Shown here one piece after another: positions 33,946 through 41,918 of a stretch of DNA of 64,000 nucleotides; positions within the stretch are counted from its first letter, which is position 1; every line of letters begins with the position of its first letter. The position numbers and the translations under genes are program-made. The stretch is from Chryseobacterium indologenes (lineage in GTDB: Bacteria > Bacteroidota > Bacteroidia > Flavobacteriales > Weeksellaceae), in contig NZ_CP018786.1 of NCBI RefSeq assembly GCF_002025665.1, forward strand, positions 4,030,001-4,094,000, written 5' to 3'. The notes under the pieces are model-generated. The model was not told the origin of the DNA and did not search any database. It was given only the letters and a program-made list of their open reading frames with translations.

Positions 33946-34836
33946 TTAAGAAAAGAAATCTGAAATTCTCGGAAGCCCTGTCTGAGATCCTTTGCCTCCT
34001 GAAACTCTTGAGGAAACTTCATTTCCGAATTTCACACATTCTTCGATAGAATTCCCATGGCACAATGCAATGGCAAATCCTGACGTAAAGGCATCCCCCA
34101 TCCCCATTTTATATACTTTTTCGTCCTTATCGTTTCTGTAATATTTCATTTCTGTACCATCAAAATAAATGGTGGAGTTGGTATCATCTCTTACAAATAC
34201 TTTATTGAAGTACTTTTTAAGAACTTCTTCTCTTTTCTCTTCCCCAAAAATAACGTACAGTTCATTACTTTTAGCCACAATAAAGTCAACCATTTCTAAA
34301 ATTTCTTCGTTGACTCTCATTGCCGGAGACGCATATAACCCTACTTTCTTTCCGTATTTCTTAGCTTTTCTAACGGTATGCTCTACAACATCCATAGAAA
34401 CTTCAAGCTGTACCAGCACAAGATCTGTAGTATGAAAATATTTATCGGCTTCGTCTATATGCGATTTGCTAAGATGCTTATTGGCTGCCGGTACTACCAC
34501 AATAGCAGCATTTCCGTGAGAAGTTGTTACATAGGCAGTTCCTGTAGCTTCTTTATCTGTTTCATGAACAAATCCTACATTTACATTTTCGCTTACCAGA
34601 TTCCTCATGATCTGTTGCCCAAGAGGATCCATCCCAACGCATCCGATAAAGTATACACTGGCTCCCAACCTGGCCGTACCTACTGACTGATTAGCACCTT
34701 TACCTCCAAAATAACTATCTGATTTGATGGCTAAGACGGTTTCATTAGGCAAAGGAAGTTTTTCGGTTTCAAGAACCAAATCTATCGATGAGCTGCCCAC
34801 AACAATAATACGAGGTTGTTCTGATGAGAAATTCAT
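33946..34836 (-). CDS. rbsK: Ribokinase (PfkB family)
   Basis: A 296-residue sugar kinase. N-terminal substrate motifs are VVGSSSIDLV and GGKGANQSVGTARLGA (PfkB signature 1). The catalytic aspartate is in the anion-hole motif MGMGDAFTSGFAIAL near residue 250 (signature 2, GxGD). The GGKGANQ block is typical of ribokinase rather than fructokinase. It phosphorylates ribose at O5. No ribose transporter or RbsD lies nearby, so the sugar source may be internal nucleoside breakdown. Confidence 0.83.
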   Translation of the reverse strand: MNFSSEQPRIIVVGSSSIDLVLETEKLPLPNETVLAIKSDSYFGGKGANQSVGTARLGASVYFIGCVGMDPLGQQIMRNLVSENVNVGFVHETDKEATGTAYVTTSHGNAAIVVVPAANKHLSKSHIDEADKYFHTTDLVLVQLEVSMDVVEHTVRKAKKYGKKVGLYASPAMRVNEEILEMVDFIVAKSNELYVIFGEEKREEVLKKYFNKVFVRDDTNSTIYFDGTEMKYYRNDKDEKVYKMGMGDAFTSGFAIALCHGNSIEECVKFGNEVSSRVSGGKGSQTGLPRISDFFS

Positions 34837-34903
34837 TGTGTTTTGTATTAGCTTTAAAATTTATAACTGACAAAATTGTGTCTCAAAAATAACTAATTTA
34901 TAA

Positions 34904-35539
34904 TTAACTTATTTCAATAAATTCAGTAATTATTTTCACTGGCTGTTGATCTTTGTTGTAAGCTATATAACTGGCATAAAATCCTTCTCCATATCCGGTT
35001 TCAAAAGCAAAGATAGTTCCGGGATGTTCTTTTGCCGGTTTAAGAAAGGCGTATTGATCTATTGCTCCGTTTTCATCAAAGAAATAGTCATGGAAAAATT
35101 CTTCATAGATTCCCATAAAATCACCTCCTTTATTTTGATATAATCTTTGTTCCAGTTCATTAAGGCTGTTTTGGGTATCTACATCCATCAGACATCCCAT
35201 CCCACTTTCTACAGGATATCCAAAAACTTCTCCTTCTTCAAGATCTTTTATTTTCTGCCCTGCTGTAGTAGCCATTTTCCATTCTTTAATTTCAGAATTA
35301 TTGAATATAATTTCGGCATAGGCTACACAGTTACTTTCTCTTTCTTTGTGAAGCATTACTGTGAAATCTCCTTTCGGAAATTCCGTAGTAAAAGGAAGCA
35401 TATCGTTGGTGATCAATGGATCACAAGCCACCAGTTTCCCGCTTGAAAGATAAATCTTTCCTACTTCAAAACTTTCAAGCAACGGACTTTCTACAAAGTC
35501 TTTCGAGAATAGTTTTTGTATGTTTTCTATATGTGTCAT
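34904..35539 (-). CDS. DUF4241 domain protein
   Basis: A 211-residue cytosolic protein with features I associate with DUF4241: SGKLVACDPLI near residue 34, FPKGDFTVMLHKE near 57, GCLMDVDTQ, and TGYGEGFYASYIAY near 181. The function of the family is unknown; members often occur as single genes, some near toxin-immunity loci. No toxin gene is visible here. It lies 86 bp downstream of valS. Confidence 0.7.
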   Translation of the reverse strand: MTHIENIQKLFSKDFVESPLLESFEVGKIYLSSGKLVACDPLITNDMLPFTTEFPKGDFTVMLHKERESNCVAYAEIIFNNSEIKEWKMATTAGQKIKDLEEGEVFGYPVESGMGCLMDVDTQNSLNELEQRLYQNKGGDFMGIYEEFFHDYFFDENGAIDQYAFLKPAKEHPGTIFAFETGYGEGFYASYIAYNKDQQPVKIITEFIEIS

Positions 35540-35560
35540 TGTATTTATTCTTTAAACCAT

Positions 35561-35596
35561 CAGGCTGGATACAATTATTCATGTGTATCCAGCCTG
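35561..35596. repeat. Strong hairpin between valS and the DUF4241 gene
   Basis: Perfect 13-bp inverted repeat (35561-35573 with 35584-35596, loop 10 nt). No T-tract follows in the direction of transcription (minus), so it may act in mRNA stability or as a factor-dependent stop for valS. Confidence 0.7.
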
Positions 35597-35625
35597 AGAT
35601 TTTGACAAAATTTATTGTCTATACT

Positions 35626-38241
35626 TTATAAACTTTTCAGTTTCTCTTCAAGGATCGCAATCTTATCCTGAGCGTCTTTTTGCTTCTTACGTTCACCTTC
35701 TACAACTTCCGGCTTAGCATTGGCAACAAACTTCTCATTGGAAAGCTTCTTTTCTACTGAAACTAAGAATCCTTTTAAATATTTCACTTCTTCTTCAGTT
35801 TTAGCCTTTTCTTCTCCTAAATCTAAGTTTTCACTTAAAGGAATCGAAACTTCAGTTGCTCCTACAAGGAAAGTAAAGCTAGGCTTATCAGTTTTCTGTC
35901 CAAAATGAATTTCAGAAACATTAGCTAATTTTCTTACTACCGCTTCGTTGGCAAATTCAGATGCATTGGTAAATACTTCAACTGCTTCTCTTGGTGAAAT
36001 TCCCTTTGTCTGGCGGTAATTTCTAACTCCTGAAATCAATTCAGCTGTAATTTCAAAGTTTTTAATGACTTCTTCATTAAAGCTATCCGCCTCCTTCTGC
36101 TGAGCAATAACAAGCGCTTCATCAATGCCTCTCTCTGAAATCAATTGCCAGATCTCTTCAGATTGGAATGGCATGAACGGATGAAGCAGCTTCATCAGTT
36201 CTTCAAAGAAATAGATCGTTTTATGATATACTTCTTTAGAAATTCCTTCTCCATAATTAGGTTTGATCGCCTCAAGATACCAACCACAAAAATCATCCCA
36301 AATTAATTTGTAGATCAAATGCAATGCATCAGAAATTCTGAATTTCTCGAATTGATCATTAATTTCGGCAATTGTTTTATTCAATTTATTTTCAAACCAT
36401 TCAATAACCTGAGTGTCTGTAGCAATAGCAGGCTTATCTTCATGATTCCACATGTTGATCAGACGGAATGCATTCCAGATCTTCGTCATAAAGTTTCTTC
36501 CCTGAAGCATTAAATCTTCATCAAAAAGAAGGTCATTTCCTGCTGCAGAGCTCAATAGAATTCCTACACGTACTCCATCTGCTCCATATTTATCCATTAA
36601 TTCAAGAGGATCCGGAGAGTTTCCAAGAGATTTTGACATCTTTCTTCTCTGCTTATCTCTTACAATTCCTGTAAAATACACATTCTTAAATGGAACTTCT
36701 TTTCTGTATTCCAATCCGGCCATAATCATTCTGGCTACCCAGAAGAAAATAATATCCGGACCTGTAACCAGATCAGATGTTGGATAATAATAGTTGATAT
36801 CTTTATTTTCAGGATCAAGCAATCCGTCAAATACAGACATTGGCCATAACCAAGATGAGAACCATGTATCCAATGCATCATCATCCTGTCTAAGGTTTTC
36901 TATCGTCAGAGTTGAATTCCCTGTTTTTTGTTTTGCCAGTTCTAAAGCAGTTTCTTTAGTTTCTGCAACTACAAAATCTTCATCACCTTCTCCATAGTAA
37001 TAAGCAGGAATCTGCTGTCCCCACCAAAGCTGACGGGAAATATTCCAGTCGCGGATGTTCTCCATCCAGTGTTTGTAGGTATTTTTAAACTTCTCAGGAT
37101 AGAATTTTACTTCGTCATCCATTACTACATCCAAAGCGGGCTTAGCAATTTCAGACATTTTAAGGAACCACTGTACTGAAACTTTAGGCTCAATAACAGC
37201 ACCTGTTCTCTCGGAAGTTCCTACTTTATTTACATAATCTTCTGCTTTCAGCAAAAGATCTTTTTCTTCAAGTTCCTTAGCGATCTGCTTTCTTACATCA
37301 AATCTGTTCTTTCCGGCATAATGTAAACCATGTTCGTTAAGATTTCCGTCATCATCCAAAGCATCAATCATCTTTAACTGATGTTTCTGTCCTATTTCAT
37401 AGTCATTGATATCGTGAGCAGGAGTAATTTTCAATGCTCCTGTTCCGAATTCTATATCCACATATTCATCCTCAATAATCGGGATCACTCTGTTTACAAT
37501 CGGTACGATTACATTTTTACCTTTCAGGTGAGCATATCTTTCATCATTCGGATTGATACATACTGCTGTATCCCCAAAAATGGTTTCAGGACGTGTAGTG
37601 GCTACTGAAAGGAACTCTTCTGAACCTTCAATTTTATATTTAAGAAAATATAATTTTCCGTTTTGTTCTTTAAAGATTACTTCTTCGTCAGAAATATTAG
37701 TCTTTGCTTCCGGATCCCAGTTGACCATTCTATAGCCTCTGTAGATCAGCCCTTTATTATAAAGGTCTACGAAACTTTTGATAACCTGTTGAGAAAGTTT
37801 ATCTTCCATGGTGAAACGGGTTCTGTCCCAATCACATGAACATCCCAGTTTTTTCAGCTGTTCTAGGATAGTCCCGCCATACTTATTGGTCCAGTCCCAT
37901 GCATGAGTTAAAAATTCCTCACGCGTAATATCTGACTTATTGACTCCTTCAGACTTCAGTTTAGCAACAACTTTAGCTTCAGTAGCAATTGAAGCGTGAT
38001 CTGTTCCCGGAATCCAACAAGCATTAAATCCGCGCATTCTTGCACGACGGACCAGAACATCTTGAATGGTATTGTTCAGCATATGCCCCATGTGTAGTAT
38101 CCCCGTCACATTTGGTGGAGGAATAACTATGGTATATGGTGGTTTGTCATTAGGTTCTGAGTGGAAAAATTTGTTTTCCAACCAGTAATTGTACCATTTT
38201 TGTTCTGTTTCCTGTGGATTGTACTTTTCTGAAATCTGCAT
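35626..38241 (-). CDS. valS: Valyl-tRNA synthetase
   Basis: An 871-residue class Ia synthetase. Catalytic HIGH-type motif is PPPNVTGILHMGHMLNN near residue 40, KMSKS is in RRKMSKSLGNS near 530, and an editing domain lies between them (TTRPETIFGDTAV). An anticodon-binding helical domain and a C-terminal coiled coil with EEEVKYLKGFLVSVEKKLS are also present. I chose the ATG at 38241 (MQISEKYNPQETEQ); an in-frame TTG 24 nt upstream is close to the probable TATTTTTG -7 box (38277-38270). Confidence 0.95.
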   Translation of the reverse strand: MQISEKYNPQETEQKWYNYWLENKFFHSEPNDKPPYTIVIPPPNVTGILHMGHMLNNTIQDVLVRRARMRGFNACWIPGTDHASIATEAKVVAKLKSEGVNKSDITREEFLTHAWDWTNKYGGTILEQLKKLGCSCDWDRTRFTMEDKLSQQVIKSFVDLYNKGLIYRGYRMVNWDPEAKTNISDEEVIFKEQNGKLYFLKYKIEGSEEFLSVATTRPETIFGDTAVCINPNDERYAHLKGKNVIVPIVNRVIPIIEDEYVDIEFGTGALKITPAHDINDYEIGQKHQLKMIDALDDDGNLNEHGLHYAGKNRFDVRKQIAKELEEKDLLLKAEDYVNKVGTSERTGAVIEPKVSVQWFLKMSEIAKPALDVVMDDEVKFYPEKFKNTYKHWMENIRDWNISRQLWWGQQIPAYYYGEGDEDFVVAETKETALELAKQKTGNSTLTIENLRQDDDALDTWFSSWLWPMSVFDGLLDPENKDINYYYPTSDLVTGPDIIFFWVARMIMAGLEYRKEVPFKNVYFTGIVRDKQRRKMSKSLGNSPDPLELMDKYGADGVRVGILLSSAAGNDLLFDEDLMLQGRNFMTKIWNAFRLINMWNHEDKPAIATDTQVIEWFENKLNKTIAEINDQFEKFRISDALHLIYKLIWDDFCGWYLEAIKPNYGEGISKEVYHKTIYFFEELMKLLHPFMPFQSEEIWQLISERGIDEALVIAQQKEADSFNEEVIKNFEITAELISGVRNYRQTKGISPREAVEVFTNASEFANEAVVRKLANVSEIHFGQKTDKPSFTFLVGATEVSIPLSENLDLGEEKAKTEEEVKYLKGFLVSVEKKLSNEKFVANAKPEVVEGERKKQKDAQDKIAILEEKLKSL

Positions 38242-38269
38242 AAATTCTATTTCTTTGGCTTGCAATTTG

Positions 38270-38277
38270 CAAAAATA
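38270..38277 (-). promoter_or_regulatory. -7 promoter box of valS
   Basis: TATTTTTG on the minus strand fits TAnnTTTG, 29 bp before the ATG at 38241. No clear -33 TTG. Confidence 0.45.
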
Positions 38278-38319
38278 GTCTAAAGAAAAAAATTTTTAAG
38301 CATGAATTAAAATAATTTT

Positions 38320-38327
38320 TAACTTTG
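38320..38327 (+). promoter_or_regulatory. -7 promoter box of the DUF1573 gene
   Basis: TAACTTTG fits TAnnTTTG and would give a leader of about 35 nt before the ATG at 38370. It also overlaps an upstream in-frame start codon, supporting the later start. Confidence 0.5.
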
Positions 38328-38369
38328 TTTCACAAAATTTATCTAACAAACGTATTAACATTCAAGAAT

Positions 38370-38834
38370 ATGAAAAAATTAATTGCAGGAATTGCACTAT
38401 TCGGGACATTTGCTCTTGCATCTGCACAAACTATTACATTTGATAAAACGACTTTCGATTACGGAACTATTAAGCCTAGTGCTGATGGTACAAGATTCTT
38501 TACTGTAACGAACTCAGGTGATAAGCCTTTGATTCTTTCAAATGTAAAACCTTCTTGTGGATGTACGACTCCTGAATTCAGCCAAGATCCTATCATGCCT
38601 GGAAAGTCTGCTAAGATCAAAGTTGGATACAACACAGCGATCCCTGGCCCTTTCAACAAAATGATTGAGGTTTTCTCTAATGACCCTGCAAATAGCAGAA
38701 GTGTAATCTACATCAAAGGTAACGTAGATGCTAATGCTCCTGAGCCAAAAGTATTGACTCCTGCTGAACAGAAAGAAGCTGCTAAAGCTGAGAAAAAAGC
38801 TGCAAAACTTGCAAAAAAGGCTGCTGCGAAGTAA
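38370..38834 (+). CDS. DUF1573 secreted protein with Lys/Ala-rich tail
   Basis: A 154-residue protein with a signal peptide (MKKLIAGIALFGTFALASAQ), then a DUF1573 immunoglobulin-like domain (FDYGTIKPSADGTRFFTVTN; SNVKPSCGCTTPEF with its conserved CGC). It ends in a strongly basic, low-complexity helix built from AEKKAAKLAKKA-type units. DUF1573 proteins are abundant in Bacteroidota and probably periplasmic; function is unknown. The start at 38370 is chosen for the signal peptide. Confidence 0.82.
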   Translation: MKKLIAGIALFGTFALASAQTITFDKTTFDYGTIKPSADGTRFFTVTNSGDKPLILSNVKPSCGCTTPEFSQDPIMPGKSAKIKVGYNTAIPGPFNKMIEVFSNDPANSRSVIYIKGNVDANAPEPKVLTPAEQKEAAKAEKKAAKLAKKAAAK

Positions 38835-38854
38835 TCTCTACTCAAAAAAATAAA

Positions 38855-38886
38855 AGAACCGTCTCCAATGAGGCGGTTTTTTTATT
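38855..38886 (+). terminator. Intrinsic terminator of the DUF1573 gene
   Basis: A 9-bp stem with one G-T wobble around loop CAAT, followed by a run of T (38877-38883). It lies about 22 bp after the stop codon. Confidence 0.85.
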
Positions 38887-38965
38887 ACATTTATGTTTGA
38901 TTAGGTGGCAGATGATAGGTAATAGATGGCAGCAAATGTATTGACGTTTATCAAATATATTATTT

Positions 38966-39042
38966 AGGTTTTGGCGAAGCCTTCGGATTTATTTATCTTT
39001 AACATGGCTGGGCTAAAGCCCACCCCTATTGAATTTTAATAA
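38966..39042. repeat. Palindromic intergenic element, copy B
   Basis: About 77 bp related to 26437-26509: AGGTTTTG, TTCGGA, a perfect hairpin TGGGCTAAAGCCCA and CCCCTATTGAAT. It directly abuts the octamer array that begins at 39046. Confidence 0.75.
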
Positions 39043-39045
39043 CTT

Positions 39046-39147
39046 AATCTTTTAATCTTTTAATCTTTTAATCTTTTAATCTTTTAATCTTTTAATCTTT
39101 TAATCTTTTAATCTTTTAATCTTTTAATCTTTTAATCTTTTAATCTT
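39046..39147. repeat. Tandem octamer array, 12.75 copies of AATCTTTT
   Basis: Twelve perfect copies of AATCTTTT (39046-39141) plus six bases of a thirteenth. The array ends 8 bp before the ATG of the polyphosphate kinase gene, so it forms the leader and perhaps part of the promoter. Confidence 0.97.
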
Positions 39148-39155
39148 AAAAATAT

Positions 39156-40025
39156 ATGGACACCGATTTCTCAGATAACTTTAAGGTAAGTGAAAAATTT
39201 TCGATAAAAAAAACATCAACGTCTTATAAAGGAAAGCTCACGAAAGAAGAAGGAGAGCAAATGCTGATTCAGGAGAAAGAAAAACTTCGTGAGTTACAGG
39301 AAAAATTATATGCTGACGGAAGCCAGTCTTTGCTTGTTGTATTACAGGCTATGGATGCGGCAGGAAAAGACAGTATGATAGAGCATGTTTTCGGGGGAGT
39401 GAATCCTCAGGGATGTAATGTGACCAGTTTTAAAACACCAAGCTCCAAAGAATATTCTCATGACTTTTTATGGAGACATTATCTGGCACTACCACAGAAA
39501 GGAATGATTGGAATTTTCAACCGTTCTCACTATGAAAGTGTTCTCGTTTGTAAGGTGCACCCTGAATATAATTTGAGCGAAAAAACATGGTCCTCCGTAA
39601 AAGATTTTGATGCTAAATTCTGGGAAAACAGGTATGAAAGTATCCGTAACTTTGAAAAACACCTTTCACAAAACGGAACTACAGTTGTTAAGATCTTTTT
39701 GCATGTTTCTAAGGATGAACAGAAAAAAAGACTTCTGGACAGAATTGACGAACAGGAAAAAAACTGGAAATTCTCTGCAGGTGATCTTCCGGAAAGAGCA
39801 TTATTCGACCAGTATATGGAAGCCTATGAAACAGCCATCAATGAAACCTCAAAAGATGATGCTCCATGGTATGTACTTCCTGCAGACAGTAAGTGGTTTG
39901 CAAGAGTTGCAGCAATCCAGATCATTATTGATACGCTTGAAAAAATGAATCTTAAATATCCTACTCTTTCTGATAAAGACAGACAGGAATTACAGGAATC
40001 TAAAAAACAGTTGGAAAGCGAATAA
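39156..40025 (+). CDS. ppk2: Polyphosphate kinase 2 family protein
   Basis: A 289-residue PPK2 with Walker A-type LQAMDAAGKDSMIEHV near residue 65, a Walker B/lid region with FNRSHYESVLV near 125, DEQKKRLLDRIDEQEKNWKF near 185, and APWYVLPADSKWFARV near 235. Single-domain PPK2 enzymes use polyphosphate to phosphorylate nucleoside mono- or diphosphates. The length and motifs fit the class that includes AMP/ADP kinases, but the substrate cannot be fixed. Transcription or translation start lies right after a 12-copy octamer array. The 3' end faces rnpB convergently. Confidence 0.88.
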   Translation: MDTDFSDNFKVSEKFSIKKTSTSYKGKLTKEEGEQMLIQEKEKLRELQEKLYADGSQSLLVVLQAMDAAGKDSMIEHVFGGVNPQGCNVTSFKTPSSKEYSHDFLWRHYLALPQKGMIGIFNRSHYESVLVCKVHPEYNLSEKTWSSVKDFDAKFWENRYESIRNFEKHLSQNGTTVVKIFLHVSKDEQKKRLLDRIDEQEKNWKFSAGDLPERALFDQYMEAYETAINETSKDDAPWYVLPADSKWFARVAAIQIIIDTLEKMNLKYPTLSDKDRQELQESKKQLESE

Positions 40026-40038
40026 ATTGGGTTGAAAT

Positions 40039-40102
40039 TTAGAGGCTTGAAGATGGAGGTTTAAAATTATTACGTTAAAAACTTCACTCTTCCAGCCTCT
40101 AA
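40039..40102. repeat. Inverted repeat after ppk2
   Basis: Arms 40039-40053 and 40088-40102 are complementary over 15 bp with one mismatch, separated by 34 bp. They lie between the ppk2 stop and the 3' end of rnpB. There is no clear T-tract, so it is not a standard terminator. Confidence 0.6.
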
Positions 40103-40125
40103 CTTCCAGCTTTTTAAAAAAAATC

Positions 40126-40448
40126 ACGAGAAAATCTATAAGCCGGATTTTGTACTTCCGAAGAAGTGCCTGTTATTTATCTACGCATTACATTACTGCA
40201 ATACTTGAGCTGATTACCCCTCGGTTTTCAGGACGAGCCGCCCCTATTTCCATTGCTGAAAAGAACCGATATACTTACCATTGCACCGCAAAGAGTTTAC
40301 CTGGTTTCACTACAGCCGAACTGTACTTGCTTTCTGTTGCACTTGTCCTACCCTCACGGGTGACGGATGTTATCCGCTTTGCTGCTCTATGGTGTCCGGA
40401 CTTTCCTACCCTTGCCGAAACAAGAATCAACAAGCCGATTTTCTCGCG
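40126..40448 (-). ncRNA. rnpB: RNase P RNA (bacterial class A)
   Basis: The minus strand carries the conserved RNase P RNA landmarks. A P1 helix is formed by the ends (40445-40437 pairs with 40136-40128). Also present are the CR-I block GGGTAGGAAAGTCCGGACAC, ACAGAAA, and the 3' CR-V segment AAATCCGGCTTATAGA. About 323 nt fits the class. A T8 run follows the 3' end as terminator, and a TACCTTTG -7 box lies 5 bp before the 5' end. This is the catalytic RNA that trims tRNA 5' leaders. No protein frame here is real. Confidence 0.95.
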
Positions 40449-40452
40449 GAGG

Positions 40453-40460
40453 CAAAGGTA
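40453..40460 (-). promoter_or_regulatory. -7 promoter box of rnpB
   Basis: TACCTTTG on the minus strand matches TAnnTTTG and ends about 5 bp before the predicted RNA 5' end, the expected distance to the transcription start. The -33 region lacks a clean TTG. Confidence 0.65.
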
Positions 40461-40701
40461 CACAAATTTTGTGGTAAAAAGGTAAAGAGTAAAAGGACTC
40501 AAGAGTTTTTAGCCCAATGTAAATAATATTGATTGAAAAATATCTTTCCTTTGCTTTTTGATGAAAATATAGAGTATTATTCAAATATAACTCTGGATCT
40601 TTAGGTCTTCTTCGATTTTCTTTTTTTTACCGTTTTACGATTTTTAATTATAATTTTCACCAATTACTACTTTATTATTATCTTCGTGCCATTATATATC
40701 T

Positions 40702-41193
40702 ATGGATTCCAGAGAAAAAGAATTTGCGCAGCTTATCAAAGATAATCAGGGACTGATTATTAAAGTATCGCGTTTGTATACCAATTCTCTGGAAGATGAA
40801 GAGGATCTTTTCCAGGAAATCGTGTTACAGCTCTGGAGAAGTTATGATTCTTTCAAAGGAAACTCCAAAATTTCCACATGGATGTACCGTGTAGCGCTCA
40901 ATACAGCCATTACCCTCTTTAGAAAAAAAAGCAAAAGCCTTCCTACGAATGAATTGGACATCAACCACAAGGATTTTGTGGAAGATGACGATGAAAAACA
41001 GCAGCAGGTATCACTTTTGTATACTGTAATCAAGACTCTTCCTAATGTAGAAAGAGCCATTGTCATGATGTATCTTGACGATCTGCCTTACAAGGACATC
41101 GCAGAAAACCTCGGAATCACTGAAGTCAATGCACGCGTGAAAATGAACAGATTAAAGAAAACCCTTAAAGAACAGATGGAAAAATATGCCTGA
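40702..41193 (+). CDS. ECF-type RNA polymerase sigma factor
   Basis: A 163-residue sigma-70 family factor with only regions 2 and 4. Region 2 has EDEEDLFQEIVLQLWRSY near residue 33 and ISTWMYRVALNTAI near 57. Region 4 has the helix-turn-helix LPYKDIAENLGITEVNARVKMNRLKKTL near 130. It is followed with an 8-bp overlap by a membrane-protein gene that is probably its regulator. The target promoters are unknown. Confidence 0.87.
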   Translation: MDSREKEFAQLIKDNQGLIIKVSRLYTNSLEDEEDLFQEIVLQLWRSYDSFKGNSKISTWMYRVALNTAITLFRKKSKSLPTNELDINHKDFVEDDDEKQQQVSLLYTVIKTLPNVERAIVMMYLDDLPYKDIAENLGITEVNARVKMNRLKKTLKEQMEKYA

Positions 41194-41860
41194 ATTTGAT
41201 TTAGATAGCTTTAAGAAAACATGGCAGGAACAACCTGTACAGCATAAATATGACAACACTGAGATTCTTCAGATGTTGAACAGAAAGTCGCGTAACTATG
41301 TGAAATATATTTTCTGGATCAGTGTCGTAGAATTTCTTTTCTTTTCAGTATTAGGACTATTTTACTTTTTCCCGGAAGAGGAATCAGACAGCTTCCGTAA
41401 AATGTTGGAAAGATTAGGTGCTCAGGAAGCTCCTGAAGTAGAAAACAACTTCGGGCATGCTTATTTAGCGATAAAGGTCTTAAGTTTATTGATAACAGCA
41501 TATTTTGTACTGAAATTCTACCAGAATTACCGAAGAATCAAGATTGAGGAAAATCTGAAGGGTCTTATCACCAGAATCATTAAATTCAAAACAACAGTCA
41601 ATGCTTTCATTCTCATCAGCATTGTATTATTACTGATATTCACTTTTGTATTGGTTGCTTTTATCTTTTATATATTAGATTCTCAGAATATACAGCCAAG
41701 TGGTTCCAATCTTACCATTATTATCGTAGGGATTGTCGTAAGTACATTGCTTGCGGTTTCTATGATCTGGTTGTATTACAGACTAGTATATGGTACTATT
41801 ATTAAAAAACTTGATAAAAATCTAAAACAACTTAAAGAAATAGATTCTCAGGAAAATTAA
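41186..41860 (+). CDS. Membrane protein coupled to ECF sigma factor, possible anti-sigma factor
   Basis: A 224-residue protein. The cytoplasmic N-terminal segment (DLDSFKKTWQEQ, ILQMLNRKSRNYV, about 1-36) is followed by membrane helices at about 37-57, 92-110, 133-160 and 170-195. There is no zinc anti-sigma HxxxCxxC motif. The overlap with the sigma-factor gene and the short soluble N terminus suggest a membrane anti-sigma role by position only. No characterised family is recognised. Confidence 0.6.
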   Translation: MPEFDLDSFKKTWQEQPVQHKYDNTEILQMLNRKSRNYVKYIFWISVVEFLFFSVLGLFYFFPEEESDSFRKMLERLGAQEAPEVENNFGHAYLAIKVLSLLITAYFVLKFYQNYRRIKIEENLKGLITRIIKFKTTVNAFILISIVLLLIFTFVLVAFIFYILDSQNIQPSGSNLTIIIVGIVVSTLLAVSMIWLYYRLVYGTIIKKLDKNLKQLKEIDSQEN

Positions 41861-41918
41861 TCTACATAGGCATAGTTCGGGATATAATTGTTAATTTTAT
41901 TCCACCAAATCTTAAACT

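Noticed and set aside
40150..40584. Several 65-111-codon frames on both strands
   Set aside because: They cross the RNase P RNA gene; their conservation would reflect the RNA, not protein coding.
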